A stretch of 64,000 nucleotides of DNA, taken from positions 5,950,001 through 6,014,000 of the forward strand of contig NZ_CP108454.1 of assembly GCF_036240795.1 (NCBI RefSeq), read 5' to 3'. A program made the position numbers and the translations under genes. Under the pieces are notes generated by a model. The model was not told the origin of the DNA, searched no databases, and was given only the letters and a program-made list of their open reading frames with translations. This stretch comes from Streptomyces sp. NBC_01268 (GTDB lineage Bacteria > Actinomycetota > Actinomycetes > Streptomycetales > Streptomycetaceae). Positions 8,528 to 16,779 of this stretch are shown here, piece after piece; the first letter of the stretch is position 1; each line of letters opens with the position of its first letter.

Positions 8528-9952
8528 ATGGGTAGGACACTCGCGGAGAAGGTCTGGGACGACCACGTCGTCCGGCGCGCCGAAGGCGAGCCCGACCTCC
8601 TCTTCATCGATCTGCACCTGCTGCACGAGGTGACCAGCCCGCAGGCCTTCGACGGGCTCCGGCAGAACGGCCGGCAGGTGCGGCGCCTCGACCTCACCAT
8701 CGCGACCGAGGACCACAACACCCCCACCCTCGACATCGACAAGCCGATCGCCGACCCGGTCTCCCGCGCCCAGCTGGAGACCCTGCGGAAGAACTGCGCC
8801 GAGTTCGGCGTGCGGCTGCACCCGCTGGGCGACGTCGAGCAGGGCGTCGTCCACGTCGTGGGACCGCAGCTGGGTCTGACCCAGCCGGGCACCACCGTGG
8901 TCTGCGGCGACTCGCACACCTCCACGCACGGCGCCTTCGGCGCGCTGGCCTTCGGCATCGGCACCAGCCAGGTCGAGCACGTGCTGGCCACCCAGACGCT
9001 GCCGCTGGCCCGCCCCAAGACGATGGCCATCACGGTCGACGGGGACCTGCCCGAGGACGTCACCGCCAAGGACCTGATCCTGGCGATCATCGCGAAGATC
9101 GGCACCGGCGGCGGCCAGGGCTACATCCTGGAGTACCGCGGCTCCGCCATCGAGAAGCTCTCGATGGAAGCCCGGATGACCATCTGCAACATGTCCATCG
9201 AGGCCGGTGCCCGCGCGGGCATGATCGCCCCCGACGAGACCACCTTCGCCTACCTCCGGGGCCGTGCCCACGCCCCCGAGGGCGAGGACTGGGACGCCGC
9301 CGTCGCGTACTGGAAGACGCTGAAGTCGGACGAGGACGCGGTCTTCGACGCCGAGGTCGTCATCGACGCCGCCGACCTGGCCCCCTTCGTGACCTGGGGC
9401 ACCAACCCGGGCCAGGGCGCGCCGCTTTCGGCGAACGTCCCCGACCCCGCTTCGTACGAAGACGCTTCGGAGCGCCTGGCCGCCGAAAAGGCCCTGGAGT
9501 ACATGGGGTTGACCGCCGGACAGCCGCTGCGTGACATCAAGGTCGACACCGTCTTCGTAGGCTCCTGCACCAACGGGCGCATCGAGGACCTGCGCAACGC
9601 GGCCTCCCTGCTGGAGGGCCGCAAGGTCGCCGACGGCGTCCGCATGCTGGTCGTCCCCGGCTCGGTCCGGGTCGCCCTGCAGGCCGTCGAGGAGGGCCTG
9701 GACAAGGTCTTCAAGGAGGCCGGCGCCGAATGGCGGCACGCGGGCTGCTCGATGTGCCTGGGCATGAACCCCGACCAACTGGCCCCCGGTGAGCGCTCCG
9801 CGTCCACCTCCAACCGCAACTTCGAGGGCCGGCAGGGCAAGGGCGGGCGCACCCACCTGGTCTCCCCCCAGGTCGCCGCCGCCACCGCCGTCCTGGGCCA
9901 CCTGGCCTCCCCGGCCGATCTGTCCGACGTCGCCACCACCGCGGGGGTCTGA
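8528..9952 (+). CDS. leuC: 3-isopropylmalate dehydratase, large subunit
   Basis: Aconitase-family subunit that, with LeuD, isomerises 2-isopropylmalate to 3-isopropylmalate in leucine synthesis. At 474 residues it is full length. The three [4Fe-4S] ligands are Cys347 (GSCTNGR) and Cys407 and Cys410 ([10 protein letters not shown]). [20 protein letters not shown] and EDHNTPT are family signatures. The ATG at 8528 follows CGGAGGGAAAG. leuD begins six bases after the stop, so the pair forms one operon, probably activated by NdgR. Confidence 0.98.
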   Translation: MGRTLAEKVWDDHVVRRAEGEPDLLFIDLHLLHEVTSPQAFDGLRQNGRQVRRLDLTIATEDHNTPTLDIDKPIADPVSRAQLETLRKNCAEFGVRLHPLGDVEQGVVHVVGPQLGLTQPGTTVVCGDSHTSTHGAFGALAFGIGTSQVEHVLATQTLPLARPKTMAITVDGDLPEDVTAKDLILAIIAKIGTGGGQGYILEYRGSAIEKLSMEARMTICNMSIEAGARAGMIAPDETTFAYLRGRAHAPEGEDWDAAVAYWKTLKSDEDAVFDAEVVIDAADLAPFVTWGTNPGQGAPLSANVPDPASYEDASERLAAEKALEYMGLTAGQPLRDIKVDTVFVGSCTNGRIEDLRNAASLLEGRKVADGVRMLVVPGSVRVALQAVEEGLDKVFKEAGAEWRHAGCSMCLGMNPDQLAPGERSASTSNRNFEGRQGKGGRTHLVSPQVAAATAVLGHLASPADLSDVATTAGV

Positions 9953-9958
9953 GGAACC

Positions 9959-10552
9959 ATGGAAGCATTCACCACCCACACCGGCCGCGCCGTCCCGCTG
10001 CGCCGCAGCAACGTCGACACCGACCAGATCATCCCGGCGCACTGGCTCAAGAAGGTCACCCGGGACGGCTTCGAGGACGGCCTGTTCGAGGCCTGGCGCA
10101 AGGACTCCGAGTTCGTCCTCAACCGCCCCGAGCGGCAGGGCGCCACGGTCCTGGTCGCCGGCCCCGACTTCGGCACCGGCTCCTCCCGTGAGCACGCCGT
10201 CTGGGCGCTGCAGAACTACGGCTTCCAGGCCGTCATCTCCGCCCGCTTCGCGGACATCTTCCGCGGCAACTCGCTGAAGAACGGCCTGCTGACCGTCGTC
10301 CTCCCGCAGGAGACCGTCGACGCGCTGTGGGAGTTGACCGAGGCCGACCCGACCGTCGAGGTCACCGTCGACCTGGAGGCCCGCAAGGTCCTCGCTCCGG
10401 GGATCGACGCCGACTTCGAGCTCGACGAGAACGCCCGCTGGCGTCTGCTGAACGGGCTGGACGACATCAGCCTCACCCTTCAGAACGAAGCGGACATCGC
10501 CGCCTACGAGGCCTCCCGACCGGCCTTCAAGCCCCGTACAATTACGGCCTGA
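9959..10552 (+). CDS. leuD: 3-isopropylmalate dehydratase, small subunit
   Basis: The 197-residue swivel-domain partner of LeuC. Signatures are [16 protein letters not shown] near residues 16-31, [17 protein letters not shown] near 61-77 and [15 protein letters not shown] near 94-108. The ATG at 9959 has GAGGAA just upstream. Together with leuC it completes the second step of leucine biosynthesis. A strong terminator follows, so the operon probably ends here. Confidence 0.98.
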   Translation: MEAFTTHTGRAVPLRRSNVDTDQIIPAHWLKKVTRDGFEDGLFEAWRKDSEFVLNRPERQGATVLVAGPDFGTGSSREHAVWALQNYGFQAVISARFADIFRGNSLKNGLLTVVLPQETVDALWELTEADPTVEVTVDLEARKVLAPGIDADFELDENARWRLLNGLDDISLTLQNEADIAAYEASRPAFKPRTITA

Positions 10553-10567
10553 GCAGCGCTTTTCCAG

Positions 10568-10603
10568 GACTGCGCCCCCCACCGCCCGGTGGGGGGCGCA
10601 GTC
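10568..10603 (+). terminator. Terminator of the leuCD operon
   Basis: A 16-bp perfect stem (10568-10583 with 10588-10603) is closed by a GCCC loop, with GCTTGTT shortly after. Confidence 0.85.
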
Positions 10604-10656
10604 GCTTGTTGGGACCCCGTCGGGCGACAACTCGCCCTAGATGGCACAATCGGTGC

Positions 10657-10884
10657 ATGGAACGCGACAGCCAACTCGAGCTCTACGAGTCAGTCGCCGC
10701 CCGATTGAAGGAAGCGCACACAAGAGTGCGCTCACTGCAAGTCCCGGAGGGCGTAAGGATGGCGCTGTCCCGGAAGCTGCTGGTCATCACGGCCGCGGCG
10801 AAGCACGATCTCCCGGACGCGGCAACGCGTCTGGACCGGTTGATGAAGGACCTCGACGAGGGCCGATTCCCTGAAGACGACTGA
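10657..10884 (+). CDS. Conserved hypothetical protein, 75 aa
   Basis: A small, charged, apparently all-helical cytoplasmic protein that I cannot assign to a function. It starts MERDSQLELYESVAARLKEA and ends DEGRFPEDD, with no cysteine or membrane segment. Genes of this kind occur between leuD and the HU-like gene in other Streptomyces as I remember them. CACAAT lies six bases before the ATG at 10657 and no Shine-Dalgarno is visible, so a leaderless transcript is possible. It is flanked by terminators on both sides and is probably monocistronic. Confidence 0.75.
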   Translation: MERDSQLELYESVAARLKEAHTRVRSLQVPEGVRMALSRKLLVITAAAKHDLPDAATRLDRLMKDLDEGRFPEDD

Positions 10885-10895
10885 CACCAGGAACT

Positions 10896-10919
10896 CCGCA
10901 ACGTGCTTCCGCGTTGCGG
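10896..10919 (+). terminator. Hairpin after the 75-aa gene
   Basis: An 8-bp perfect stem, CCGCAACG (10896-10903) with CGTTGCGG (10912-10919), lies shortly after the stop codon. Confidence 0.5.
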
Positions 10920-10946
10920 CAGTAGGGTGATTAGCCCGTTTCGTGT

Positions 10947-10975
10947 TTGATTTGCGGTATATACATGCCTAACGT
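10947..10975 (+). promoter_or_regulatory. Putative hupS promoter
   Basis: TTGATT (10947-10952) and TAACGT (10970-10975) are separated by exactly 17 bases in a locally AT-rich stretch. This would give a leader of about 45 bases before the GTG at 11027. Confidence 0.6.
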
Positions 10976-11026
10976 GCGAAATAGCTTGAACACTTTCGTT
11001 CCGGCAATGTCTCCGAAGGGGAAGAC

Positions 11027-11713
11027 GTGAACAAGGCGCAGCTCGTAGAAGCGATTGCCGACAAGATGGGCGGCCGCCAGCAGGCCGCCGACGCCGTCGA
11101 CCACGTGCTGGACGCCATCGTGCGTGCCGTGGTCAGCGGGGACCGGGTCTCGGTCACCGGCTTCGGCTCGTTCGAGAAGGTCGACCGTCCGGCCCGCTAC
11201 GCCCGCAACCCGCAGACGGGTGAGCGCGTGCGGGTCAAGAAGACCTCCGTTCCTCGCTTCCGTGCGGGTCAGGGCTTCAAGGACCTGGTCAGCGGCTCGA
11301 AGAAGCTCCCCAAGGGTGGCGAGGTCTCCGTCAAGAAGGCCCCCAAGGGCAGCCTGACCGGTGCCGCCTCCGCGACCGTGAAGAAGGCCGCGGCCAAGAA
11401 GGCCACCACCGCCAAGAAGGCCGCCGCGAAGAAGGCGACCCCGGCGAAGAAGACGACGGCCGCCGCGAAGAAGACCACCGCGGCCGCGAAGAAGACCACC
11501 ACGGCGGCGGCCAAGAAGGCCACCACCACGGTCGCGAAGAAGACGACCGCGGCCGCGAAGAAGGCGACCCCGGCGAAGAAGACGACGGCCGCGGCCAAGA
11601 AGACCGTCGCCAAGAAGACCGCGCCGGCGAAGAAGGCCACCGCGAAGAAGGCGCCCGCCAAGAAGACGACGGCGCGCAAGACCACCGCGAAGAAGGCCGC
11701 CGCGAAGAAGTAA
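11027..11713 (+). CDS. hupS: HU-family nucleoid protein with H1-like Lys/Ala tail (HupS)
   Basis: A histone-like DNA-binding protein of 228 residues. The first ~95 residues are a complete HU domain: MNKAQLVEAIADK, VSVTGFGSFE, and the DNA-binding arm with RNPQTGERV. The remaining ~125 residues are a repetitive tail of AAKK, TPAKK and TTAAAKK units resembling eukaryotic histone H1 or mycobacterial HupB. In Streptomyces the two-domain HU protein HupS is associated with sporulation and spore nucleoid compaction. The GTG start at 11027 is preceded by GAAGGGGAAG. The repetitive DNA (about 11380-11710) could be prone to length variation. A strong terminator follows. Confidence 0.95.
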   Translation: MNKAQLVEAIADKMGGRQQAADAVDHVLDAIVRAVVSGDRVSVTGFGSFEKVDRPARYARNPQTGERVRVKKTSVPRFRAGQGFKDLVSGSKKLPKGGEVSVKKAPKGSLTGAASATVKKAAAKKATTAKKAAAKKATPAKKTTAAAKKTTAAAKKTTTAAAKKATTTVAKKTTAAAKKATPAKKTTAAAKKTVAKKTAPAKKATAKKAPAKKTTARKTTAKKAAAKK

Positions 11714-11733
11714 GGCGGCAGACGCTCACACGC

Positions 11734-11766
11734 CGGGCCGGGCTCCCCGAGAGGGAGCCCGGCCCG
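11734..11766 (+). terminator. Terminator between hupS and the convergent 67-aa gene
   Basis: A 14-bp perfect stem (11734-11747 with 11753-11766) has loop CGAGA or similar. It can serve both convergent genes. Confidence 0.8.
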
Positions 11767-11795
11767 CGGCGCGTCCGGACGGCGCGAAGCCCCGG

Positions 11796-11999
11796 TCAGA
11801 AGGTCTGCAGCGTCACCAGCGTGATCCGCCGGGCATCGCCCTCGCCCGCCGTCTCGATCCGCACCCGCTGCCCCGGGCGGAGCAGTCGCAGCCCGCCCGC
11901 CTCGAAGGCCTCGGCCCCGAACTCCACCGGGGTGCCGTCGTCGAGCAGCACACTGCCGCTGCGGGTCTCGGGATCGTACGTGTACGCGGTCGCCTGCAT
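11796..11999 (-). CDS. Small hypothetical protein (67 aa), possible cold-shock/OB-like fold
   Basis: A 67-residue protein beginning MQATAYTYDPETRSGSVLLDDG. A short beta-rich protein with YTYDPETRSGSVLLDDG and RPGQRVRIET resembles a cold-shock-like OB fold, but the RNP motifs of true Csp proteins are not clear. I do not assign a function. It is the last gene of a minus-strand pair, ten bases after the cofC/fbiD stop, and so is probably co-transcribed with it. Confidence 0.75.
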   Translation of the reverse strand: MQATAYTYDPETRSGSVLLDDGTPVEFGAEAFEAGGLRLLRPGQRVRIETAGEGDARRITLVTLQTF

Positions 12000-12009
12000 G
12001 GACCGCAGC

Positions 12010-12681
12010 CTATCCGGCCGCGCCCACCCACCGGGCCGCCGTCCGCGGCCCCACGCCCAGGGCCAGCGCCGCCGCCAGATCCTCCCCGGTGTCCACGTCC
12101 CGGCGGACGGAATCCACCCCGTCGAGCCGGATTTCCACCGCCCCCGTGGACAAATGCCGCCGCCGCGAAGCTCCTCCGAATGCCGGTTCCAATTCCGTAC
12201 CGGAGCTCGCCGAGAGGAATGTCGTACCTATTTCGGCGGCATCCGCGAGAAAAGCCCGGGGAAATTGCCCGGCCGCCTCCAGGACCCGGGCCAGCTCCGC
12301 GGACCGCAGCGCCGGCAGATCGGCGTTCAGCGCCGCCACCGCCGCACCCGCCCGCGCCGCCCGCACCGCCCGGGCCCCGTGCGCGAGCGCCCCGTTGAGC
12401 CCACCGCCCGGAACGTCGGCCAGGATCCGCGCCCCGAGCGCCGCCAGCGCGGCCCCGGCCTCCCGGTCGTCCGTGACGACCACCACATCCCGGACCGCCG
12501 CGCAGGCCAGCGCCGCCGCCACGGTGTCCTCGGCGAACGCCAGGGCCAGCCGGGGGCGCAGAGCCCCCGCCGCGGCCGGGGCCAGCCTGCTCTTGGCGCG
12601 CGCCAGCGGCTTCAGGGGCACGACCAGGGACCAGCCGTCGGCGGAGGTGTGGCCGGCGTCGCCGGCGGCGGAGTTCCTCAT
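12010..12681 (-). CDS. fbiD: Phosphoenolpyruvate/2-phospholactate guanylyltransferase (coenzyme F420 biosynthesis)
   Basis: A 223-residue nucleotidyltransferase of the CofC/FbiD family. It activates PEP (or 2-phospholactate) with GTP for synthesis of F420, a deazaflavin cofactor used by actinobacterial oxidoreductases. VVPLKPLARAKSRLAP near residues 20-35 is the nucleotide-binding signature. DVVVVTDD and GGGLNGALAHG follow, with LNADLPAL holding metal-binding Asp, and AFGGASRRRHLS near the end. It starts at ATG 12681 with CAGAAT close upstream. The other F420 genes are not in this window. Nearby plsC-gpsA are on the opposite strand and unrelated. Confidence 0.88.
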   Translation of the reverse strand: MRNSAAGDAGHTSADGWSLVVPLKPLARAKSRLAPAAAGALRPRLALAFAEDTVAAALACAAVRDVVVVTDDREAGAALAALGARILADVPGGGLNGALAHGARAVRAARAGAAVAALNADLPALRSAELARVLEAAGQFPRAFLADAAEIGTTFLSASSGTELEPAFGGASRRRHLSTGAVEIRLDGVDSVRRDVDTGEDLAAALALGVGPRTAARWVGAAG

Positions 12682-12806
12682 CGGGCCCCATTCTGTCCCG
12701 CCCGCGCGAACCCGCCGAGCCCCGGGGCGTACCGTGTCCTCGACAGACCAGGAGCGGGGAGTGACACTTGACCCCCTGCGAACAAGTCCCGGAGAAAGGT
12801 GTACGA

Positions 12807-13556
12807 GTGCCCCGCCGCAGAATCGGCTTCTGGTACCGCCTGGCGGCGGTCATCGCCAAACCCCCACTGGTGGTGCTGTTCAAGCGGGACTGGCGCGGGA
12901 CGGAACACATTCCGGCCGACGGCGGATTCATCACCGCGGTCAACCACAACTCGTACCTGGACCCGCTGTCGTACGCGCACTACCAGTACAACACCGGCCG
13001 GGTGCCCCGCTTCCTCGCCAAGGCGGGCCTCTTCAAGGGCTTCGTCGGCACCATGCTGACCGGCACCGGACAGATCCCGGTCTACCGCGAGACCACCAAC
13101 GCCCTGGACGCCTTCCGGGCCGCCGTCGACGCCATCGAGCGCGGCGAGTGCGTCGCCTTCTACCCCGAGGGCACCCTCACCCGCGACCCCGACATGTGGC
13201 CCATGGCCGGCAAGACCGGCGCCGCCCGCGTCGCGCTGCTCACCAAGGTCCCGGTCGTCCCGGTCGCCCAGTGGGGCGCCAACCTCGCGATGCCGCCGTA
13301 CGCCAAGGAGGACAAGCTGCGGCTGTGGCCGCGCAAGACCCTGATCGTGCAGGCCGGTCCGCCGGTCGACCTCTCCCGCTTCTACGACCTCGCGCCCACG
13401 CCCGACGTGCTGCGCGAGGCCACCGAGGAGATCATGGCGGCCATCACCCGCCTCCTGGAGGAGGTCCGGGGCGAGACGGCGCCGGCCGAGCCGTACGACC
13501 ACCGCAAGGCCCGGCTGGAGCAGCGGCGCAAGGCCGCGGGGGAAGGCAAGAAGTGA
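12807..13556 (+). CDS. plsC: 1-acylglycerol-3-phosphate O-acyltransferase
   Basis: A membrane-associated acyltransferase (249 residues) converting lysophosphatidate to phosphatidate. Motif I is NHNSYLD (the HX4D catalytic pair). Motif III is FYPEGTLTRD. A VVPVAQWGAN motif follows. The N-terminus RRRIGFWYRLAAVIAKPPLVVLFK is amphipathic or hydrophobic. I chose GTG 12807 because GGAGAAAGG lies just before it; an in-frame upstream TTG at 12768 has no such site. The gene ends with a GTGA overlap into gpsA, placing two phospholipid-precursor enzymes in one coupled unit. Confidence 0.93.
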   Translation: MPRRRIGFWYRLAAVIAKPPLVVLFKRDWRGTEHIPADGGFITAVNHNSYLDPLSYAHYQYNTGRVPRFLAKAGLFKGFVGTMLTGTGQIPVYRETTNALDAFRAAVDAIERGECVAFYPEGTLTRDPDMWPMAGKTGAARVALLTKVPVVPVAQWGANLAMPPYAKEDKLRLWPRKTLIVQAGPPVDLSRFYDLAPTPDVLREATEEIMAAITRLLEEVRGETAPAEPYDHRKARLEQRRKAAGEGKK

Positions 13557-14554
13557 CCAAGGCAGCCGTCTTCGGCAACGGATCCTGGGGCACCGCCTTC
13601 GCGATGGTGCTCGCCGACGCGGGGTGCGAGGTGAGCCTGTGGGGCCGCCGTGCCGCCCTCGCCGAGACCATCAACAGCACCGGGGTCAACCCCGACTACC
13701 TGCCCGGGGTCGAACTCCCCAAGGGCATCACGGCCACCGCCGATCCGGCCGAGGCCGCCCGCGGCGCCGACTTCACCGTCCTCGTCGTGCCCTCGCAGAC
13801 ACTCCGCGAGAACCTGGCCGCCTGGAAGCCGCTGCTCGCCCCCGACACCGTCCTCGTCTCCCTGATGAAGGGCGTCGAACTCGGGACGGCCGAGCGGATG
13901 AGCGAGGTCATCCAGGAGGTCGCCGAGGTCCCCGCCGAGCGCGTGGCCGTCCTCACCGGACCCAACCTGGCCAAGGAGATCGCCGCCCGGCAGCCCGCCG
14001 CGGCCGTCGTCGCCTGCGTCGACGAGACGGTCGCCCAGCGGTTCCAGGCGGCCTGCATGACCCCGTACTTCCGCCCGTACACCAACACCGACGTGGTGGG
14101 CTGCGAGCTCGGCGGAGCGGTCAAGAACGTCATCGGGCTCGCCGTGGGCATCGCCAACGGCATGGGCCTCGGCGACAACTCCAAGGCCACCCTCATCACC
14201 CGCGGGCTGGCCGAGACCACCCGCCTCGGCCTCGCCATGGGCGCCGACCCGCTCACCTTCTCCGGCCTCGCGGGCCTCGGCGACCTGGTCGCCACCTGCT
14301 CCTCGCCGCTCTCCCGGAACAACACCTTCGGCACCAACCTGGGCCGCGGGATGACGCTGGAGGAGACCATCGCGGCCACCAAGCAGACCGCCGAGGGCGT
14401 CAAGTCCTGCGAGTCCGTGCTCGATCTGGCCCGGCGGCACGGCGTCGACATGCCCATCACCGAGACGGTCGTGTCCATCGTCCACGACGGCAAGCCGCCC
14501 GTCGTGGCCCTCAAGGAGCTGATGTCCCGCAGCGCGAAGGCGGAACGCCGCTAG
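13553..14554 (+). CDS. gpsA: Glycerol-3-phosphate dehydrogenase [NAD(P)+]
   Basis: Makes sn-glycerol-3-phosphate, the backbone for phospholipids; 333 residues, normal length. The N-terminal Rossmann motif is FGNGSWGTAFA (GxGxWG) near residues 6-16. LTGPNLAKEIA, GCELGGAVKNVIGLAVGIANGMGLG (active-site Lys) and the substrate-binding FSGLAGLGDLVATCSS follow. The GTG at 13553 overlaps the plsC stop. ddl starts 81 bases downstream with its own promoter-like sequence. Confidence 0.97.
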   Translation: MTKAAVFGNGSWGTAFAMVLADAGCEVSLWGRRAALAETINSTGVNPDYLPGVELPKGITATADPAEAARGADFTVLVVPSQTLRENLAAWKPLLAPDTVLVSLMKGVELGTAERMSEVIQEVAEVPAERVAVLTGPNLAKEIAARQPAAAVVACVDETVAQRFQAACMTPYFRPYTNTDVVGCELGGAVKNVIGLAVGIANGMGLGDNSKATLITRGLAETTRLGLAMGADPLTFSGLAGLGDLVATCSSPLSRNNTFGTNLGRGMTLEETIAATKQTAEGVKSCESVLDLARRHGVDMPITETVVSIVHDGKPPVVALKELMSRSAKAERR

Positions 14555-14635
14555 CGCGCGGGGCTTGACCCGGACGCGCGCGACGGCAGCGGGGCGCTCA
14601 GCAGTTCGGACGTCGCAAGGTACCCTCAACGCGAT

Positions 14636-15775
14636 ATGAGCGAGAACACCCAGAGCCCCCGCAAGCCGCGCGTGGCCGTCGTCTTCGGCGGACGCAGCTC
14701 GGAGCACGCCATCTCCGTCGTCACCGCCGGCGCCGTCCTGAGCGCCATCGACCGGGACAAGTACGAGGTGCTGCCCATCGGCATCACCACCGACGGGCGC
14801 TGGGCGCTGACCGCCGACGCCCCGGAGCGGATGGCCATCACCGACCGCGCCCTGCCGAGCGTGACCGACCTCGCCGAGTCCGAGACGGGCGGCGTGGTCC
14901 TCTCCGTCGACCCGGCCAGCCGCGAGGTCGTCTACAACGAGCCCGGTTCCGTCCCGCAGGCGCTCGGCGAGGTCGACGTCGTCTTCCCCATGCTGCACGG
15001 CCCGTACGGCGAGGACGGCACCCTCCAGGGCCTGCTGGAGCTCTCCGGCGTCCCGTACGTCGGCGCGGGCGTCCTCGCCTCCGCCGTCGGCCAGGACAAG
15101 GAGTACATGAAGCGGGTCTTCGTCTCCTTCGGCCTGCCGGTCGGCCCGTACGAGGTCATCCGGCCGCGCGAGTGGGAGCAGAACCCCGCCGCCGCCCGGA
15201 AGAAGATCGTGGAGTTCGCCGCCGACCACGGCTGGCCGCTCTTCGTGAAGCCCGCCCGCGGCGGCTCCTCCATGGGCATCACCAAGGTCGACGACCTCTC
15301 CGGCCTCGACGAGGCCGTCGAGGAGGCCCGCCGCCACGACCCGAAGATCATCGTGGAGTCGCTGATCCGCGGCCGCGAGATCGAGTGCGGTGTCCTGGAG
15401 TTCGAGGACGGCCCGCGCGCCAGCGTGCCCGCGGAGATCCCGCCGGTCACCGACCACGACTTCTACGACTTCGAGGCCAAGTACATCGACTCGGCCTCCG
15501 GCATCGTGCCCGCGCCGATCGGCGACGAGGCCACCGCCGAGATCCAGCGCCTGGCGGTCGCGGCCTACGAGGCCGTCTCCTGCGAGGGCCTGGTGCGCGC
15601 CGACTTCTTCCTCACCGAGGACGGCGGCTTCGTCATCAACGAGATCAACACCATGCCCGGCTTCACGCCCATCTCCATGTACCCGCGCATGTGGCAGGAG
15701 AGCGGCGTCGGCTACCCGGAGCTCGTCGACCGGCTCATCCAGGCCGCGCTGAACCGCTCCACGGGCCTGCGCTAG
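14636..15775 (+). CDS. ddl: D-alanine--D-alanine ligase
   Basis: ATP-grasp ligase that makes D-Ala-D-Ala for peptidoglycan; 379 residues. VVFGGRSSEHAISVVTAG is the N-terminal signature. MLHGPYGEDGTLQG, the ATP-binding VKPARGGSSMGITKV, and FVINEINTMPGF (metal ligands) follow. Ser/Tyr residues of the omega loop appear as DFYDFEAKYIDS, consistent with a D-Ala-D-Ala rather than a D-lactate enzyme (inference). TACCCT lies about ten bases before the ATG at 14636 without a Shine-Dalgarno, so the transcript may have almost no leader. Confidence 0.96.
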   Translation: MSENTQSPRKPRVAVVFGGRSSEHAISVVTAGAVLSAIDRDKYEVLPIGITTDGRWALTADAPERMAITDRALPSVTDLAESETGGVVLSVDPASREVVYNEPGSVPQALGEVDVVFPMLHGPYGEDGTLQGLLELSGVPYVGAGVLASAVGQDKEYMKRVFVSFGLPVGPYEVIRPREWEQNPAAARKKIVEFAADHGWPLFVKPARGGSSMGITKVDDLSGLDEAVEEARRHDPKIIVESLIRGREIECGVLEFEDGPRASVPAEIPPVTDHDFYDFEAKYIDSASGIVPAPIGDEATAEIQRLAVAAYEAVSCEGLVRADFFLTEDGGFVINEINTMPGFTPISMYPRMWQESGVGYPELVDRLIQAALNRSTGLR

Positions 15776-15778
15776 GCC

Positions 15779-15802
15779 CCGGGCCGCCCGCGGGCGGCCC
15801 GG
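15779..15802. terminator. Bidirectional palindrome between ddl and the DUF3515 gene
   Basis: A 24-base perfect palindrome (CCGGGCCGCCCG and its mirror) lies just after the ddl stop and before the stop of the convergent lipoprotein gene. Confidence 0.7.
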
Positions 15803-15809
15803 AGAACGC

Positions 15810-16292
15810 CTAGAGGCTGGGGGGAACGGCCTTCTTCACGGGGGCGGCGAGATCCACGAGCGGGCCGACGTCATGCGCGTACCGCTTGTCCAGCGTCACC
15901 TCGACGTACGCCTTGCGGTACGTCGTGGTGAAGCGGGGTCCGTCGCCCTCCCGCCGCTCGTAGAGCCAGTTCACGCCGTCGGCGTCGATCCCCTGTGCCT
16001 GCGGATCGTTCATCTTTTCGGGTCGGGGGACCCCGCAGCGCAGTACGATCGCGGCATCCCCCCACGCGGCGGTCAGCTCGGAGTCCGGCTCGGTGCCGGA
16101 GCGCTCCAGGCCCGCCACGGTGGCGGGCAGCTCCTTCGCGAGCGACCGGCAGACGGCGGCCTCGGCCGCCGCCGGACCGGGGACCGGGACCGACGCCTTC
16201 GCGCCCGGAGAGGAACAGCCCGCGACGGCCAGCAGCAGCACGGTCGCGGCGGCGGAAGCGGGCAGGCCGAAGGGCCGGTGGGAAGACTTCAC
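15810..16292 (-). CDS. DUF3515-family lipoprotein
   Basis: A 160-residue predicted lipoprotein of unknown function. The signal sequence is short: a basic start (VKSSHRPFG), hydrophobic ATVLLLAVAG, then the lipobox Cys at residue 26. The mature part contains two further cysteines (AAVCRSL, VLRCGVP), possibly a disulfide. It also has the motif GVNWLYERREGDGPRF, which I associate with DUF3515. The GTG start at 16292 has TACCCT six bases upstream, suggesting a leaderless mRNA. It lies downstream of the Lrp-like gene on the same strand, in a core location next to ddl and thiL. Confidence 0.82.
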   Translation of the reverse strand: MKSSHRPFGLPASAAATVLLLAVAGCSSPGAKASVPVPGPAAAEAAVCRSLAKELPATVAGLERSGTEPDSELTAAWGDAAIVLRCGVPRPEKMNDPQAQGIDADGVNWLYERREGDGPRFTTTYRKAYVEVTLDKRYAHDVGPLVDLAAPVKKAVPPSL

Positions 16293-16312
16293 CGGCCTAG
16301 GGTAGACGGGGG

Positions 16313-16546
16313 CTAGATATGCACGACCGGGCAGGTGAGTGTGCGCGTGATTCCTTCCACTTGCTGGACCTTGGCGACCACCATGCGGCCCAGCGCGTCC
16401 ACGGTGTCGGCCTCCGCACGCACGATCACGTCGTACGGACCGGTCACGTCCTCTGCCTGGATCACCCCCGGGATCTTGGCGATGGTCTCGGCGACGGTCG
16501 ACGCCTTGCCCACCTCGGTCTGAATAAGGATGTACGCCTGTACCAC
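16313..16546 (-). CDS. Stand-alone Lrp/AsnC ligand-binding (RAM) domain protein
   Basis: A 77-residue protein consisting only of the effector-binding domain of Lrp/AsnC regulators, without the HTH. MVQAYILIQTEVGKASTVAETIAKIPGV opens a beta-alpha-beta unit, followed by GPYDVIVRAEADTVDALGRMV. Such stand-alone RAM proteins may bind amino acids and modulate partners; the target is unknown. GGAGGTT lies just before the ATG at 16546, a strong Shine-Dalgarno. The DUF3515 gene starts 20 bases after its stop. Confidence 0.9.
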   Translation of the reverse strand: MVQAYILIQTEVGKASTVAETIAKIPGVIQAEDVTGPYDVIVRAEADTVDALGRMVVAKVQQVEGITRTLTCPVVHI

Positions 16547-16672
16547 GGAACCTCCAGGGCGGCCACGAGGATCTTGTGGGAGAAAGAGACGCCACGGTAC
16601 CGCGTCGCCTCGCGCCGCGGGGAGACCTGCGCGCCCCGAGGCGCTCGCAGTGTGGCGTACGCACGTAAGAAG

Positions 16673-16692
16673 TTGACGGTCTACTTGACGGT
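16673..16692 (+). repeat. Direct repeat TTGACGGT upstream of thiL
   Basis: TTGACGGT occurs at 16673-16680 and again at 16685-16692. Either could be a -35 element for thiL or part of a regulator site; no good -10 is seen at the expected spacing. Confidence 0.35.
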
Positions 16693-16779
16693 ATCCGGCA
16701 CGGTGACGGCCCGCGACCCGCAGCGCGAGGAACGGCGGAGCGGCGCGGCGGCCGGCACGACGACACGAGGTGAGACGCG

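Noticed and set aside
16547..16779. TPP riboswitch upstream of thiL
   Set aside because: No CTGAGA or ACCTGAtCtGG-type core is visible.
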